A stretch of DNA of 64,000 bases. Origin: Paracoccus beibuensis (GTDB taxonomy: Bacteria; Pseudomonadota; Alphaproteobacteria; Rhodobacterales; Rhodobacteraceae). The position numbers and the translations under genes were made by a program. Position 1 is the first letter of the stretch. Each line of letters opens with the position of its first letter. Positions 17,884-26,335 of the stretch are shown here, piece after piece. The stretch covers positions 62,001-126,000 of the forward strand of contig NZ_JAOTBD010000005.1 in NCBI RefSeq assembly GCF_026162625.1, in the 5' to 3' direction. Under the pieces are notes generated by a model that worked only from the letters and a program-made list of their open reading frames with translations, was not told where the DNA came from and made no database searches.

Positions 17884-19538
17884 CCCGTCGCCTTCTGCGC
17901 GGCCTCTCGGGTCTGGGTCAGCGTGGCGCCGGGGGTCAGCGCCTCTGGGTCCAGCCGCAGTTCGATCACCGACAGCCGGCCCGACAAGCGGGCGCGTTCA
18001 AAGGCGGGGGCGAAGTCCTCGTCCCCCTCGACCAGTTCGCCGTGGCCGCCATAGGCGCGGACCAGCGCCGTGAAATCGGGGTTGAAGAGGTCGGTCCCCG
18101 ACACCCGCCCCGGGAAGTGGCGTTCCTGGTGCATGCGGATGGTGCCGTAGCGGCCGTTGTTGCAGACCAGCACGATGGGCGTCGCGCCGTATTGCGCGGC
18201 GGTCGACAGCTCGTTCACCGTCATCTGGATGCAGCCGTCGCCCGCCAGGCAGACCACCGTGCGGTCCGGATGCGCCAGGCTGGCCGAGATCGCCGAGGGC
18301 AGGCCGTATCCCATCGACCCAGAGGTCGGCGCCAGCTGCGTCCCGTACTGCCGCCAGCGGAAATAGCGGTGCAGGAACGCGGCATAGTTGCCGGCGCCAT
18401 TGGTGACGATGGCATCGTCGGGCAGGTTCCGGGCCAGCCAATCGACGACCTGTTCCAGGCGCACGCTGCCGGGGGTCGGACGGGGCACCTGCCAATCCTG
18501 ATAGTTGGCGCGCAGCCGAGCGCGCCATTCCCCCCACGCTCCCGGCTGCGGGGCCGTGTCGGCCAGCGCCGCCACGACGGCGCGGGGATCGGCCGCCAGC
18601 CCCGGATCGGCCCGCCAGAGGGTGCCCAGTTCATCGGGGTCCGGATGGACATGGATCACGCGCGCATGGGGCCGCACCGGGTCCATCAGCGCGTATCCTG
18701 CGGTCAACGTGTCGCCAAGCCGCGACCCCAGCGACAGGATCACGTCCGCCTCGCGCAGCGCGGCCCCCAGGGCTGGGTTCATCCCGATGCCCAGGTCGCC
18801 GACGTAATGCGGCAGCCTGTTGTCCATGTGGTCCTGGCGGCGAAAGGGCACCGCCACGGGCAGGTCCCAGGCCTGCGCAAAGCGTGCCAGGTCATCGGCC
18901 GCCCGCTGCGACCAGAGGCTGCCGCCGGCCACGACCAGAGGCCGCCCGGCCCCCCGCAGCGCGTCAACGATAGCCGTCGCGGCGCCCGGTCCGACCTCCG
19001 CCAGCGGCGGGCGCGCGGCGGGAAGGTCGGCGATGTCGGCGCGGCCGGACAGCATGTCCTCGGGCAGGGCCAGCACCACGGGTCCGGGCCGCCCCGAGGT
19101 GGCGACGTGGAAGGCGCGGGCGACATATTCGGCGATGCGGTCGGTGGCGTCGATCTGCGCCACCCACTTGGCCAGCGGGGCGAACATCGCGCGATAGTCG
19201 ACCTCCTGAAAGGCTTCGCGGTCGGTATCGCCGCGGGCGATCTGGCCCACGAACAGGATCATCGGCGTCGAATCCTGGCGCGCGACGTGGACGCCTGCGC
19301 TGGCATTGGTGGCGCCGGGGCCGCGGGTGACGAAGCAGATGCCGGGCCGGCCGGTCAGCTTGCCCGCGGCCTCGGCCATCAGGGCGGCGCCCCCTTCGTG
19401 GCGGCAGACGATGTTGGCGATGCCGCTGTCATAGAGCCCGTCCAGCGCCGCCAAAAAGCTTTCGCCGGGGACCGAGAAGACCCGCGTGACCCCGTTCGTG
19501 CGCAGTGCCTGGATCAGGATCTGTCCGCCATGCCGCAT
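17880..19538 (-). CDS. Thiamine-diphosphate-dependent enzyme, acetolactate-synthase-like
   Basis: A 552-residue protein with the three domains of the acetolactate synthase / benzoylformate decarboxylase group. The N-terminal pyrimidine-binding domain has the catalytic glutamate in CRHEGGAALMAEAAG and the VTRGPGATNA segment. The central domain contains GRPLVVAGGSLWSQ. The C-terminal domain has the TPP motif GDGCIQMTVNE ending in LVCNN. The substrate cannot be named; it is not clearly IlvB since no IlvN follows. It sits between a channel gene (3 bp upstream) and a P1 peptidase (4-bp overlap), so it is probably cotranscribed with both. Confidence 0.85.
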   Translation of the reverse strand: MRHGGQILIQALRTNGVTRVFSVPGESFLAALDGLYDSGIANIVCRHEGGAALMAEAAGKLTGRPGICFVTRGPGATNASAGVHVARQDSTPMILFVGQIARGDTDREAFQEVDYRAMFAPLAKWVAQIDATDRIAEYVARAFHVATSGRPGPVVLALPEDMLSGRADIADLPAARPPLAEVGPGAATAIVDALRGAGRPLVVAGGSLWSQRAADDLARFAQAWDLPVAVPFRRQDHMDNRLPHYVGDLGIGMNPALGAALREADVILSLGSRLGDTLTAGYALMDPVRPHARVIHVHPDPDELGTLWRADPGLAADPRAVVAALADTAPQPGAWGEWRARLRANYQDWQVPRPTPGSVRLEQVVDWLARNLPDDAIVTNGAGNYAAFLHRYFRWRQYGTQLAPTSGSMGYGLPSAISASLAHPDRTVVCLAGDGCIQMTVNELSTAAQYGATPIVLVCNNGRYGTIRMHQERHFPGRVSGTDLFNPDFTALVRAYGGHGELVEGDEDFAPAFERARLSGRLSVIELRLDPEALTPGATLTQTREAAQKATG

Positions 19539-19541
19539 CTC

Positions 19542-19979
19542 TTATCCTTTCGTGAATTCGATCTGGCGCACGCGGACATGCCGCAGCGCCTCGACCATGA
19601 AGGCCGTCATCAGGCCAAAGTACAACAGCCCGTTCGCAGCCGCCATGCCGCCCAAGATGCGCCAGTTCTGTGGCATCAGCACGTCGCCATAACCAAGCGT
19701 GGTGAAGGTGACCAAGGTGAAGTACATAGCCTCCTCGAAGCTGGCGAAGACGCCCAGCAGGTGGAATGTCGCTGCCCAGAGCCAGACCGACGCCGTCAGC
19801 ATCGCCAGAACCGCGATGCTGGACGCGACCACCAGCAGGATCAGCTTGGGCCGGTGCGGCGCGCGCATCAGCCATGGCGCGCAACGCGCGAAGACAGTCT
19901 CCAGCGCCCAGACAGCCATGCCGGCCACCAGAACGCTGACCACCATCAGCACCGATCCGAACGCGATCTGCCCCAGCAT
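19542..19979 (-). CDS. Small potassium-channel-type ion channel protein
   Basis: A 145-residue membrane protein with a pore-loop selectivity filter [10 protein letters not shown], flanked by hydrophobic helices; two more helices lie toward the N-terminus ([20 protein letters not shown] and [16 protein letters not shown]). This is the Ion_trans_2 layout of simple prokaryotic K+ channels without a cytoplasmic regulatory domain. I prefer the ATG at 19979, directly after GGAGGGGCAGG, to the longer frame from 20048. The stop lies 3 bp before the TPP-enzyme start. Confidence 0.82.
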   Translation of the reverse strand: MLGQIAFGSVLMVVSVLVAGMAVWALETVFARCAPWLMRAPHRPKLILLVVASSIAVLAMLTASVWLWAATFHLLGVFASFEEAMYFTLVTFTTLGYGDVLMPQNWRILGGMAAANGLLYFGLMTAFMVEALRHVRVRQIEFTKG

Positions 19980-20151
19980 TCCTGCCCCTCCTGCCACAGA
20001 CGTAGCCCAGGCCCCTGCCGCCGCGCAACGCACCTGCGGCGTGACCATCCGTGGCAGGCCGTGCCTGCAATGTCGGCCGTCGCGCAGGTTTCACGCGTCA
20101 CATCACGCCCAGCCTTTACAGACCCCATCGGCATGCCTATCTAGCGCCGTC

Positions 20152-20625
20152 ATGGCCAAGGACGACGACAGCAAGAACTACAAGGTGATCGCCGAGAACC
20201 GGCGCGCCAGGTTCGACTATTTCATCGAGAGCGATCTCGAGGTGGGCATCATGCTGACCGGGTCCGAGGTGAAGTCCCTTCGCACCGGCCAATCGAACAT
20301 CGCCGAAAGCTATGCCTCGGTCGAGGGCGGAGAGCTCTGGCTGATCAACGGCTATATCGCGGCCCTGGCCCGCGCCGGCGTCTTCGGCCACGAGGAGCGC
20401 CGCCGCCGCAAGCTTCTGGTGAACAAGCGCGAGCTGTCGCGGCTGTGGCAGGCGACCGCGCGAGAAGGGATGACCCTGATCCCGCTGGTGATGTATTTCA
20501 ACCACCGCGGCATCGTGAAGCTGAAGATCGGCGTCGCCAAGGGCAAGAAGAACCACGACAAGCGCGAAACCAGCGCCAAGCGCGACTGGAACCGCCAGAA
20601 ACAGCGCCTGCTGAAGCAGGGTTAG
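20152..20625 (+). CDS. smpB: SsrA-binding protein SmpB
   Basis: A 157-residue SmpB, the tmRNA partner in ribosome rescue. [39 protein letters not shown] and the basic C-terminal tail [18 protein letters not shown] are diagnostic. The ATG at 20152 fits the family's start; no clear Shine-Dalgarno sequence precedes it. The longer frame from 19699 only reads through the antisense of the channel gene. No ssrA (tmRNA) gene is visible in the window. Confidence 0.96.
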   Translation: MAKDDDSKNYKVIAENRRARFDYFIESDLEVGIMLTGSEVKSLRTGQSNIAESYASVEGGELWLINGYIAALARAGVFGHEERRRRKLLVNKRELSRLWQATAREGMTLIPLVMYFNHRGIVKLKIGVAKGKKNHDKRETSAKRDWNRQKQRLLKQG

Positions 20626-20693
20626 CGCCCGCACGCCATTGCAGCCTTGCGCCCGCGCCTGTAGATCGGGGCGGCACAGGCAAGGGGGGCGCA

Positions 20694-21545
20694 ATGGACG
20701 ATCCGAAGACTCTGGTCTCGACCGACTGGCTGGCGGCGCATCTGAACGATCCCGACCTGCGCATCCTGGACGCCAGCTGGCACATGCCGGCCACCGGCCG
20801 CGACGCCCGCGCGGAATACGATGCCGCCCATATTCCCGGCGCGCGCTTCTTCGACATCGACGCGATCAGCGACAAGCGCAGCGCCCTGCCGCACATGGCC
20901 CCGCCGGTCGAGATGTTCATCAGCCGCATGCGCGCGATGGGCGTCGGCGACGGGCACCAGGTGGTCATCTATGACAATTCGGACGTGCGCAGCGCCTTTC
21001 GCGTCTGGTGGCTGTTCCGCCTGATGGGCAAGACCGACGTGGCCGTGCTGGATGGCGGCCTGCCCAAGTGGCAGGCCGAGGGCCGCCCGGTCGAGGACAT
21101 GCCCGCCGTCATGCGCGACCGCCACATCACCGTCCAGCGCCAGGCCGCGCTGGTGCGCGACGTCACCCAGGTCGCCGCCGCCAGCAAGCTGGCCGATCAC
21201 GAGATCATCGACGCCCGCGCGCCCGCGCGCTTCCGCGGAGAGGTCGATGAGCCTCGACCCGGCCTGCGTGCCGGTCACATCCCCCGCGCGAAGAACCTGC
21301 CCTTCGGGCGGCTCTTCAACGCCGACGGCACGATGATCACACCGGACGCGATCCGCGCCGCCTTCGAGGATGCCGACGTTGACCTGTCGAAACCCGCCAT
21401 TACCACCTGCGGCAGCGGCGTGACAGCCGCCGTCCTGTTTCACGCGCTGGAACGGATCGGCCACCGCAACCACTCGCTCTATGACGGAAGCTGGACCGAA
21501 TGGGGCAGCTTTCCCGACCTGAATATCGCAACCGGAGACGCCTGA
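20694..21545 (+). CDS. sseA: 3-Mercaptopyruvate sulfurtransferase
   Basis: A 283-residue two-domain rhodanese. The N-terminal domain contains LRILDASWHMP, AAHIPGARFFDID and IYDNSDVRSAFRVWWLF; the C-terminal domain has the active-site loop TTCGSGVTAA with the persulfide-forming cysteine. The CGSGVT loop marks mercaptopyruvate sulfurtransferase rather than thiosulfate rhodanese. AAGGGGGG precedes ATG 20694. Its stop codon overlaps the start of the aminotransferase gene by one base (TGATG), so the two are coupled, which fits cysteine transamination feeding mercaptopyruvate. Confidence 0.93.
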   Translation: MDDPKTLVSTDWLAAHLNDPDLRILDASWHMPATGRDARAEYDAAHIPGARFFDIDAISDKRSALPHMAPPVEMFISRMRAMGVGDGHQVVIYDNSDVRSAFRVWWLFRLMGKTDVAVLDGGLPKWQAEGRPVEDMPAVMRDRHITVQRQAALVRDVTQVAAASKLADHEIIDARAPARFRGEVDEPRPGLRAGHIPRAKNLPFGRLFNADGTMITPDAIRAAFEDADVDLSKPAITTCGSGVTAAVLFHALERIGHRNHSLYDGSWTEWGSFPDLNIATGDA

Positions 21546-22726
21546 TGCTGTCCAACCTGCAACCGCAAGCCCCCGACAAGATCCTGATGCTGATCGAGGA
21601 GTTCAAGGCCGACACCCGCCAGGGCAAGATCGACCTGGGCGTGGGCGTCTACAAGGACCCGCAGGGTGTGACCCCGGTGATGCGCGCGGTGAAGGCGGCC
21701 GAGCAGCGGATCTGGGAGACGCAGACGACGAAGGCCTATACCGGCCTTGCGGGCGAGGCCGACTATCGCAACGCGATGGCGCAGATGGTTCTGGCCGACG
21801 TGCCGGCGGACCGCCTGGCCTCGGTCGCCTCGGTCGGCGGCACCGGCGCGATCCGGCAGGCGCTGGAGCTGGCGCGGCTGGCGAACCCTGATGTGCGCGT
21901 GTTCGTGTCGGACCCGACCTGGCCGAACCACTTGTCGATCATGAAGTTCATGGGCCTGCCCTTCACTGAATACCGGTATTTCGACAGCGAAACCCGCGGC
22001 GTCGATTTCGACGGCATGAAGGCTGACATCGCGCAGGCGGGCCGCGGCGACATCGTCCTGCTGCACGGCTGCTGCCACAATCCGACCGGCGCCAACCTGA
22101 CGCTGGACCAGTGGTCCGAGGTGGTCGCGATCTTTGAAAAATCCGGCGCGATCCCGCTGATCGACCTGGCCTACCAGGGCTTCGGCGACGGTCTGGACGC
22201 CGATGCCGAAGCCACGCGCCTTGTGGCGCGCAGCCTGCCCGAGGTCCTGATCGCCGCCTCCTGCTCCAAGAATTTCGGCATCTACCGCGAACGCACCGGC
22301 ATCCTGATGGCGCTGGCGGAAAACTCCGCCGCGCGCGATCTGGCGCAGGGGTCGATGGCATACCTCAACCGCCAGAACTTCTCGTTCCCGCCGGACCATG
22401 GCGCGCGCGTCGTCAGCACCATCCTGACTGATAGCGCGCTGCGCGCCGATTGGGCGGCCGAGCTTGAGGAGGTCCGCAACACCATGCTGGGCCTGCGTGA
22501 CCAGCTGGCGTCCGAGCTGCGCGACCTGTCGGGCAGCGACCGCTTCGACTTCATCGCCCGGCACCGCGGCATGTTCTCGCGCCTCGGCGCGACGCCCGAA
22601 CAGGTGCAAAAGCTGAAAACCGACGCGGCGATCTACATGGTTGGCGACTCGCGCCTGAACATCGCCGGCCTGAACCGCGACACCGTTCCGGTGCTGGCCC
22701 GAGCGATCATCGACGCCGGCATCTGA
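21545..22726 (+). CDS. Aromatic/aspartate-type amino acid aminotransferase
   Basis: A 393-residue class I PLP aminotransferase of the AspC/TyrB branch. Signatures are DLGVGVYKDPQG near the N-terminus, TKAYTGLAGEADYRNAM, HGCCHNPTGANL and the Schiff-base lysine in SCSKNFGIYRERTG; RHRGMFSRLG carries the C-terminal substrate region. It transfers amino groups between aspartate or aromatic amino acids and 2-oxoglutarate. The start at 21545 overlaps the sseA stop by one base. This pairing could produce mercaptopyruvate from cysteine for SseA, an inference from context. Confidence 0.9.
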   Translation: MLSNLQPQAPDKILMLIEEFKADTRQGKIDLGVGVYKDPQGVTPVMRAVKAAEQRIWETQTTKAYTGLAGEADYRNAMAQMVLADVPADRLASVASVGGTGAIRQALELARLANPDVRVFVSDPTWPNHLSIMKFMGLPFTEYRYFDSETRGVDFDGMKADIAQAGRGDIVLLHGCCHNPTGANLTLDQWSEVVAIFEKSGAIPLIDLAYQGFGDGLDADAEATRLVARSLPEVLIAASCSKNFGIYRERTGILMALAENSAARDLAQGSMAYLNRQNFSFPPDHGARVVSTILTDSALRADWAAELEEVRNTMLGLRDQLASELRDLSGSDRFDFIARHRGMFSRLGATPEQVQKLKTDAAIYMVGDSRLNIAGLNRDTVPVLARAIIDAGI

Positions 22727-22763
22727 GACATCGGCCACGCGGCGGGGCCACGCCTCGCCGCCT

Positions 22764-22790
22764 GCGACGATCCGAAAAGACGGTCGTCGC
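22764..22790. terminator. Hairpin between convergent aminotransferase and coiled-coil genes
   Basis: GCGACGATCCG at 22764-22774 and CGGTCGTCGC at 22781-22790 pair with one bulged base around AAAAGA. It is 37 bp past the aminotransferase stop and just beyond the convergent small gene's stop at 22795, so it can serve either transcript. Confidence 0.5.
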
Positions 22791-22794
22791 GTCC

Positions 22795-23124
22795 TCAGCG
22801 GCGGCCAAGCCGCTGCTCGATGTAGTCCCGCAACTCCTCGATCTCGCTGCGGGACGTCCGAAGCGCCTCCAGAGTCGCCTGGTTTTCCGCTTCGGCCCTT
22901 GCCAGCTGCGACTTCAGCGCCGCCTCGCGTTCGGCATGCGCGGCCAGGGCGCGGGCGTGCTGGTCCTCTGCCTCGTGCAGCTGATGCGCCATACGGTCCA
23001 GTTCGTTCATGTCGGATTTCGCGGGGCGCGCGATGCGATGCACCAGCCAGCTGGCCAGCCATCCCAGGACAAAGGCTCCGAACAGGATCAGGGCGGTTGC
23101 GGCGATGAATTCGGTACGGGTCAT
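22795..23124 (-). CDS. Small membrane-anchored coiled-coil protein
   Basis: A 109-residue protein with one N-terminal membrane helix (ATALILFGAFVLGWLASWLV), a short basic stretch, and then about 65 residues of heptad-like, Ala/Glu/Lys-rich sequence (ALAAHAEREAALKSQLARAEAENQ) that should form a cytoplasmic or periplasmic coiled coil. I do not recognise a family. Its start overlaps the end of the OmpA/BON gene by 4 bp, so the two products are probably made together and may interact. Confidence 0.75.
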   Translation of the reverse strand: MTRTEFIAATALILFGAFVLGWLASWLVHRIARPAKSDMNELDRMAHQLHEAEDQHARALAAHAEREAALKSQLARAEAENQATLEALRTSRSEIEELRDYIEQRLGRR

Positions 23125-25322
23125 TCGTCAGGACTTCCGTCTTGCGCGGGATCGCGATCGGCAATGTCACCCGGCCGGGGACCGGGGCGGGGCGTGGTCT
23201 CGTCGGGCGTCAGCACCGGGACGCGGAGAGCCTCTTCGCGCTCGGCTGCGCTCGGGACCTGCTCCTGCACGCCGACGGTCAGAGGCGCTGTCCCTGCCGA
23301 GGCCAACTCTGGCGGCAGCTGCGGCCCCTGGATCGGCGGCAGGGGCTCGGACATCTGCATCGGGCCCTGGACGGGCGGCAGGCGCGGACCCTGCATGCCG
23401 GCAGGCATGGGCGCCACCGTAGCCGGTTCGGGCGCGGGCGCCGGGACGGGCAGCGGCTGACCGGTGACGCCTGCGACCGGCTCTGGCGGCTCTGGTGCGT
23501 CGGGGCGCACGGGATGGGGCGACAGCAGGCGGAATTCTATCCGTCGGTTCGCCTCGCGCCCGGCTTCGGTGTCGTTGGGGGCGACCGGCTGGCTTTCGCC
23601 ATAGCCGCGGGCGGTCATGTTCGAAACGTCGATGCCGGCCCATTGCATCGCCATCAGGATCGCCTGTGCGCGGCTGCGGGACAGTTCGGCGTTGAACCGG
23701 TCCGAGCCTTGCGAATCGGTGTGGCCGGCAGCCTCAAGCTGGTACTCGTTGCACTCGGCCATGGTGTCGGACAAGAGCGCCAGCGTCGGCTTGGGATCGC
23801 CTGCGATGGACGAACCGCCAGGCTCGAAGCCCAGTTCGCTTTCGGACATGATCACGTTCAGCCTGCGGGCGCATTCCTCGCCGTCGGGCAGGTCCAGCGA
23901 CGGGTCGAGGCGGCGGTCATAGCCGATGGCAAGCTCGAACCGGGCGCCGGCGCCAAGCCGCTCGGTCAAGAACGCCGCCGCGCGTTCGGTCGCGGCGGGC
24001 GATCCCGACATGCCGCGCAGCGTGATCAGGTCGGGCGTGACTTCGACGGTTCCGGCGTGCAGCGCGTCCATCGCCTCCAGCCCGGCAATGACGCGGACGG
24101 TCCAGCCTTCGGGGACGCGCGGATCGGCACGCAACCCGCTTTGCGCGACGTCGAAGCGGGCGGCGGCGAAGCTGGACACCGCCTCGCGCATGGCCGCATC
24201 GGCGATGCGACCCTGCATCGTCAGGGCGCCCCGATCCGACAGGTTGGCGTGGAACTCGATCGGCTGAGGGACCTCTTCCGGCTGTTCCAGCCGGGCCTCC
24301 AGCGTGAAGGCCTGCGGCAGCGCCGCCTGAAGGTCTGCCGCGACCTTGTCGAAACGGGCGCTCGTCACGCCCTCGGGCGCCGACAGCGCCACCTGCGCGT
24401 TCGACAGCGTCACGCTGCCCCGACCCAGCGTGCCGACCGCACGAATGGCCGCCACCGCCACGTCGCCCCAGTCTGCCGATGGCGCACCAAGTCCCAGCAG
24501 GCAATCGGGCGCGCCCTCCAGCCCCGCATCCGCCGCGGCAGCCAGGATACGGTCGCGCGCATCCTCGGTATCGGCCACGCAGGCCTCGAACCCGGCCCCG
24601 TTGTCGGTCGCCGCGAAGCTTAGCGTGAAGGGGGAAATCACGGGCCGGGGCGCGGTGACCTGAAGGTCAAGCTCCAGCCCCGCCGGTGCCGCGGCACGCA
24701 GGGCCGCCTCCAGCCGCGCCTGGTCGGCGGCGTCGCGTGCCAGGGCCGCGACCTGAACCCGCCCCGGCGCGACCGAGATCTTGGACTGCCCGGTCATGCC
24801 CACGGCCCGCAGGCCGAAGCGCAGCGCCGCGTCCCAGCCTTCGGGGGCCGAGTGGTCCGCGACCTCCAGCAGATCCGACAGCTGCCCGTCCGGCGCAGTA
24901 GGGCGCAGCTGGCGCAGGACGGCGTCGCGGTCGGTCGAGGCGGGGATCAGCCCGATCAGCGACACGCCCATGTCGCCGCGCAGGAACTCGATCTGGAAAT
25001 CGGGGGCGGCCATCGCCTCGACCGAGGCGACGGTCATCTGGTCGATGATCCGCGCGGTTCCGGCGGCCGCGGCGGCGCGGGACATGGCGCGAAAGCGTTC
25101 CACCTCGGACGGGGCGGTGCCGGTCAGGCGGACCTGGAGGCCGTCCGTCCGCACCTCGACCCAGTCATGCCCGTCCGCGCGCAGTGCCTGGCCGACCTCG
25201 GCCGCGGCGCGATCCTCGACATAGGTGGCGGCCGCCTCGGCCCCGACCCAGGCCAATCCTCCGGCGCCTGCAAGCGCCACGAGGGTTGCCAGAGAGGTGG
25301 TGATGCGGCGCGAGGAAGCCAT
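23121..25322 (-). CDS. OmpA-family protein with BON-like repeats
   Basis: A 733-residue envelope protein. An N-terminal hydrophobic segment (SLATLVALAGAGGLAWVGAEA) acts as signal or anchor. A BON-like domain follows (WVEVRTDGLQVRLTGTAPSE) with further alpha/beta repeats to about residue 470. The OmpA C-terminal peptidoglycan-binding domain includes LEAAGHTDSQGSDRFNAELS, then ARGYGESQPVAPN and REANRRIEFRLL. The last 120 residues are rich in Pro, Gln and Glu, with PPVQGP/PPIQGP-type repeats. The architecture suggests anchoring between membrane and cell wall. The small coiled-coil gene overlaps its end by 4 bp. Confidence 0.85.
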   Translation of the reverse strand: MASSRRITTSLATLVALAGAGGLAWVGAEAAATYVEDRAAAEVGQALRADGHDWVEVRTDGLQVRLTGTAPSEVERFRAMSRAAAAAGTARIIDQMTVASVEAMAAPDFQIEFLRGDMGVSLIGLIPASTDRDAVLRQLRPTAPDGQLSDLLEVADHSAPEGWDAALRFGLRAVGMTGQSKISVAPGRVQVAALARDAADQARLEAALRAAAPAGLELDLQVTAPRPVISPFTLSFAATDNGAGFEACVADTEDARDRILAAAADAGLEGAPDCLLGLGAPSADWGDVAVAAIRAVGTLGRGSVTLSNAQVALSAPEGVTSARFDKVAADLQAALPQAFTLEARLEQPEEVPQPIEFHANLSDRGALTMQGRIADAAMREAVSSFAAARFDVAQSGLRADPRVPEGWTVRVIAGLEAMDALHAGTVEVTPDLITLRGMSGSPAATERAAAFLTERLGAGARFELAIGYDRRLDPSLDLPDGEECARRLNVIMSESELGFEPGGSSIAGDPKPTLALLSDTMAECNEYQLEAAGHTDSQGSDRFNAELSRSRAQAILMAMQWAGIDVSNMTARGYGESQPVAPNDTEAGREANRRIEFRLLSPHPVRPDAPEPPEPVAGVTGQPLPVPAPAPEPATVAPMPAGMQGPRLPPVQGPMQMSEPLPPIQGPQLPPELASAGTAPLTVGVQEQVPSAAEREEALRVPVLTPDETTPRPGPRPGDIADRDPAQDGSPDE

Positions 25323-25381
25323 GAGCGGACCCTGGTCTGTGAAAGCGCATAACCTCTAGCTGCGGCACCTCACGGGCGCAA

Positions 25382-26320
25382 TCATGCCAGCCCTGCAATG
25401 GCAAGAAAAAGCCCAAGGATCAGCCCGCTGTCACGGTTCGACCGGAAGAGGCGCAGGCAGACATCGCCCTGATCGGGTTGGAAATTTCGCAGCTGCCACC
25501 CCAGATGCGCGCCAAAGGCCAGAACGCCCGTCCAGGCGATCAACAGGTTGCGACCGGGCAGCGAAACGGCGACGGCCAGCACCGCCACCGCCGCCAGGGC
25601 GAAACCAACCAGGATGCGGGGGCTGTTCGCGCCAAAGAGGCGGGCCGTGGATTTCACGCCGATCAGGGCGTCGTCATCGGCATCCTGATGGGCATAGATC
25701 GTGTCGTAGAAGATCGTCCAGCAGATCGCGCCCAGCCAGGCCACGACCGGTGCCGGGTCGACCCGGCCCATATGGGCGGCATAGGCCAACATGACGCCCC
25801 AGTTGAAGGCAAAGCCCAGGAACACCTGCGGCCACCAGGTAAATCGCTTGGCGAAGGGATAGATCGCTACCAGGGCCAGCGAGGCGACGCCCATCCAGAC
25901 GGCCGCGCGGCCGAGCGTCAGCAGGATGACCAGCCCGATCAGCCCCTGCAGGATCAGCCACAGGTACGCCCCCCGCAGCGTGATCTGCCCCGACGGCAGC
26001 GGCCGCGACCGCGTCCGCGCCACCTGCGCGTCGATCTTGCGGTCGGTGATGTCGTTCCAGGTGCAGCCCGCACCCCGCATCACGAAGGCGCCGATGGCGC
26101 AGGCCAGCGCGATCCACAGGTCGAACGGGCGCGGGCCGTCCGCCATCATCGCCAGGCCGATGCCCCACCAGCAGGGCAGCAGCAGCAGCCATGTCCCGAT
26201 GGGCCGGTCGGCGCGCGACAGCCGCAGCCAGGGGCGCGTGGCGGCGGGGGCCAGCCGGTCCACCCAGTTGCCCTTTGGGGCATCGAAGACTGTGTCTGGC
26301 CTTTCGGTCCGGCTTTGCAT
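25382..26320 (-). CDS. ubiA: 4-Hydroxybenzoate polyprenyltransferase
   Basis: A 312-residue membrane prenyltransferase that attaches the isoprenoid tail to 4-hydroxybenzoate in ubiquinone synthesis. The first Asp-rich motif GCTWNDITDRKIDAQVART and the second YAHQDADDDALIGVKST bind the Mg-diphosphate; eight or so hydrophobic helices surround them. RPIGTWLLLLPCWWG near the N-terminus is typical of UbiA proper. The ATG at 26320 gives the family length. The divergent rsmE start is only 15 bp away. Confidence 0.94.
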   Translation of the reverse strand: MQSRTERPDTVFDAPKGNWVDRLAPAATRPWLRLSRADRPIGTWLLLLPCWWGIGLAMMADGPRPFDLWIALACAIGAFVMRGAGCTWNDITDRKIDAQVARTRSRPLPSGQITLRGAYLWLILQGLIGLVILLTLGRAAVWMGVASLALVAIYPFAKRFTWWPQVFLGFAFNWGVMLAYAAHMGRVDPAPVVAWLGAICWTIFYDTIYAHQDADDDALIGVKSTARLFGANSPRILVGFALAAVAVLAVAVSLPGRNLLIAWTGVLAFGAHLGWQLRNFQPDQGDVCLRLFRSNRDSGLILGLFLAIAGLA

Positions 26321-26335
26321 AGCGTCGCGCCCATC

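Noticed and set aside
18042..20144. 700-residue plus-strand open frame
   Set aside because: Antisense to the TPP enzyme and channel genes, which have clear motifs; composition is of a shadow frame.
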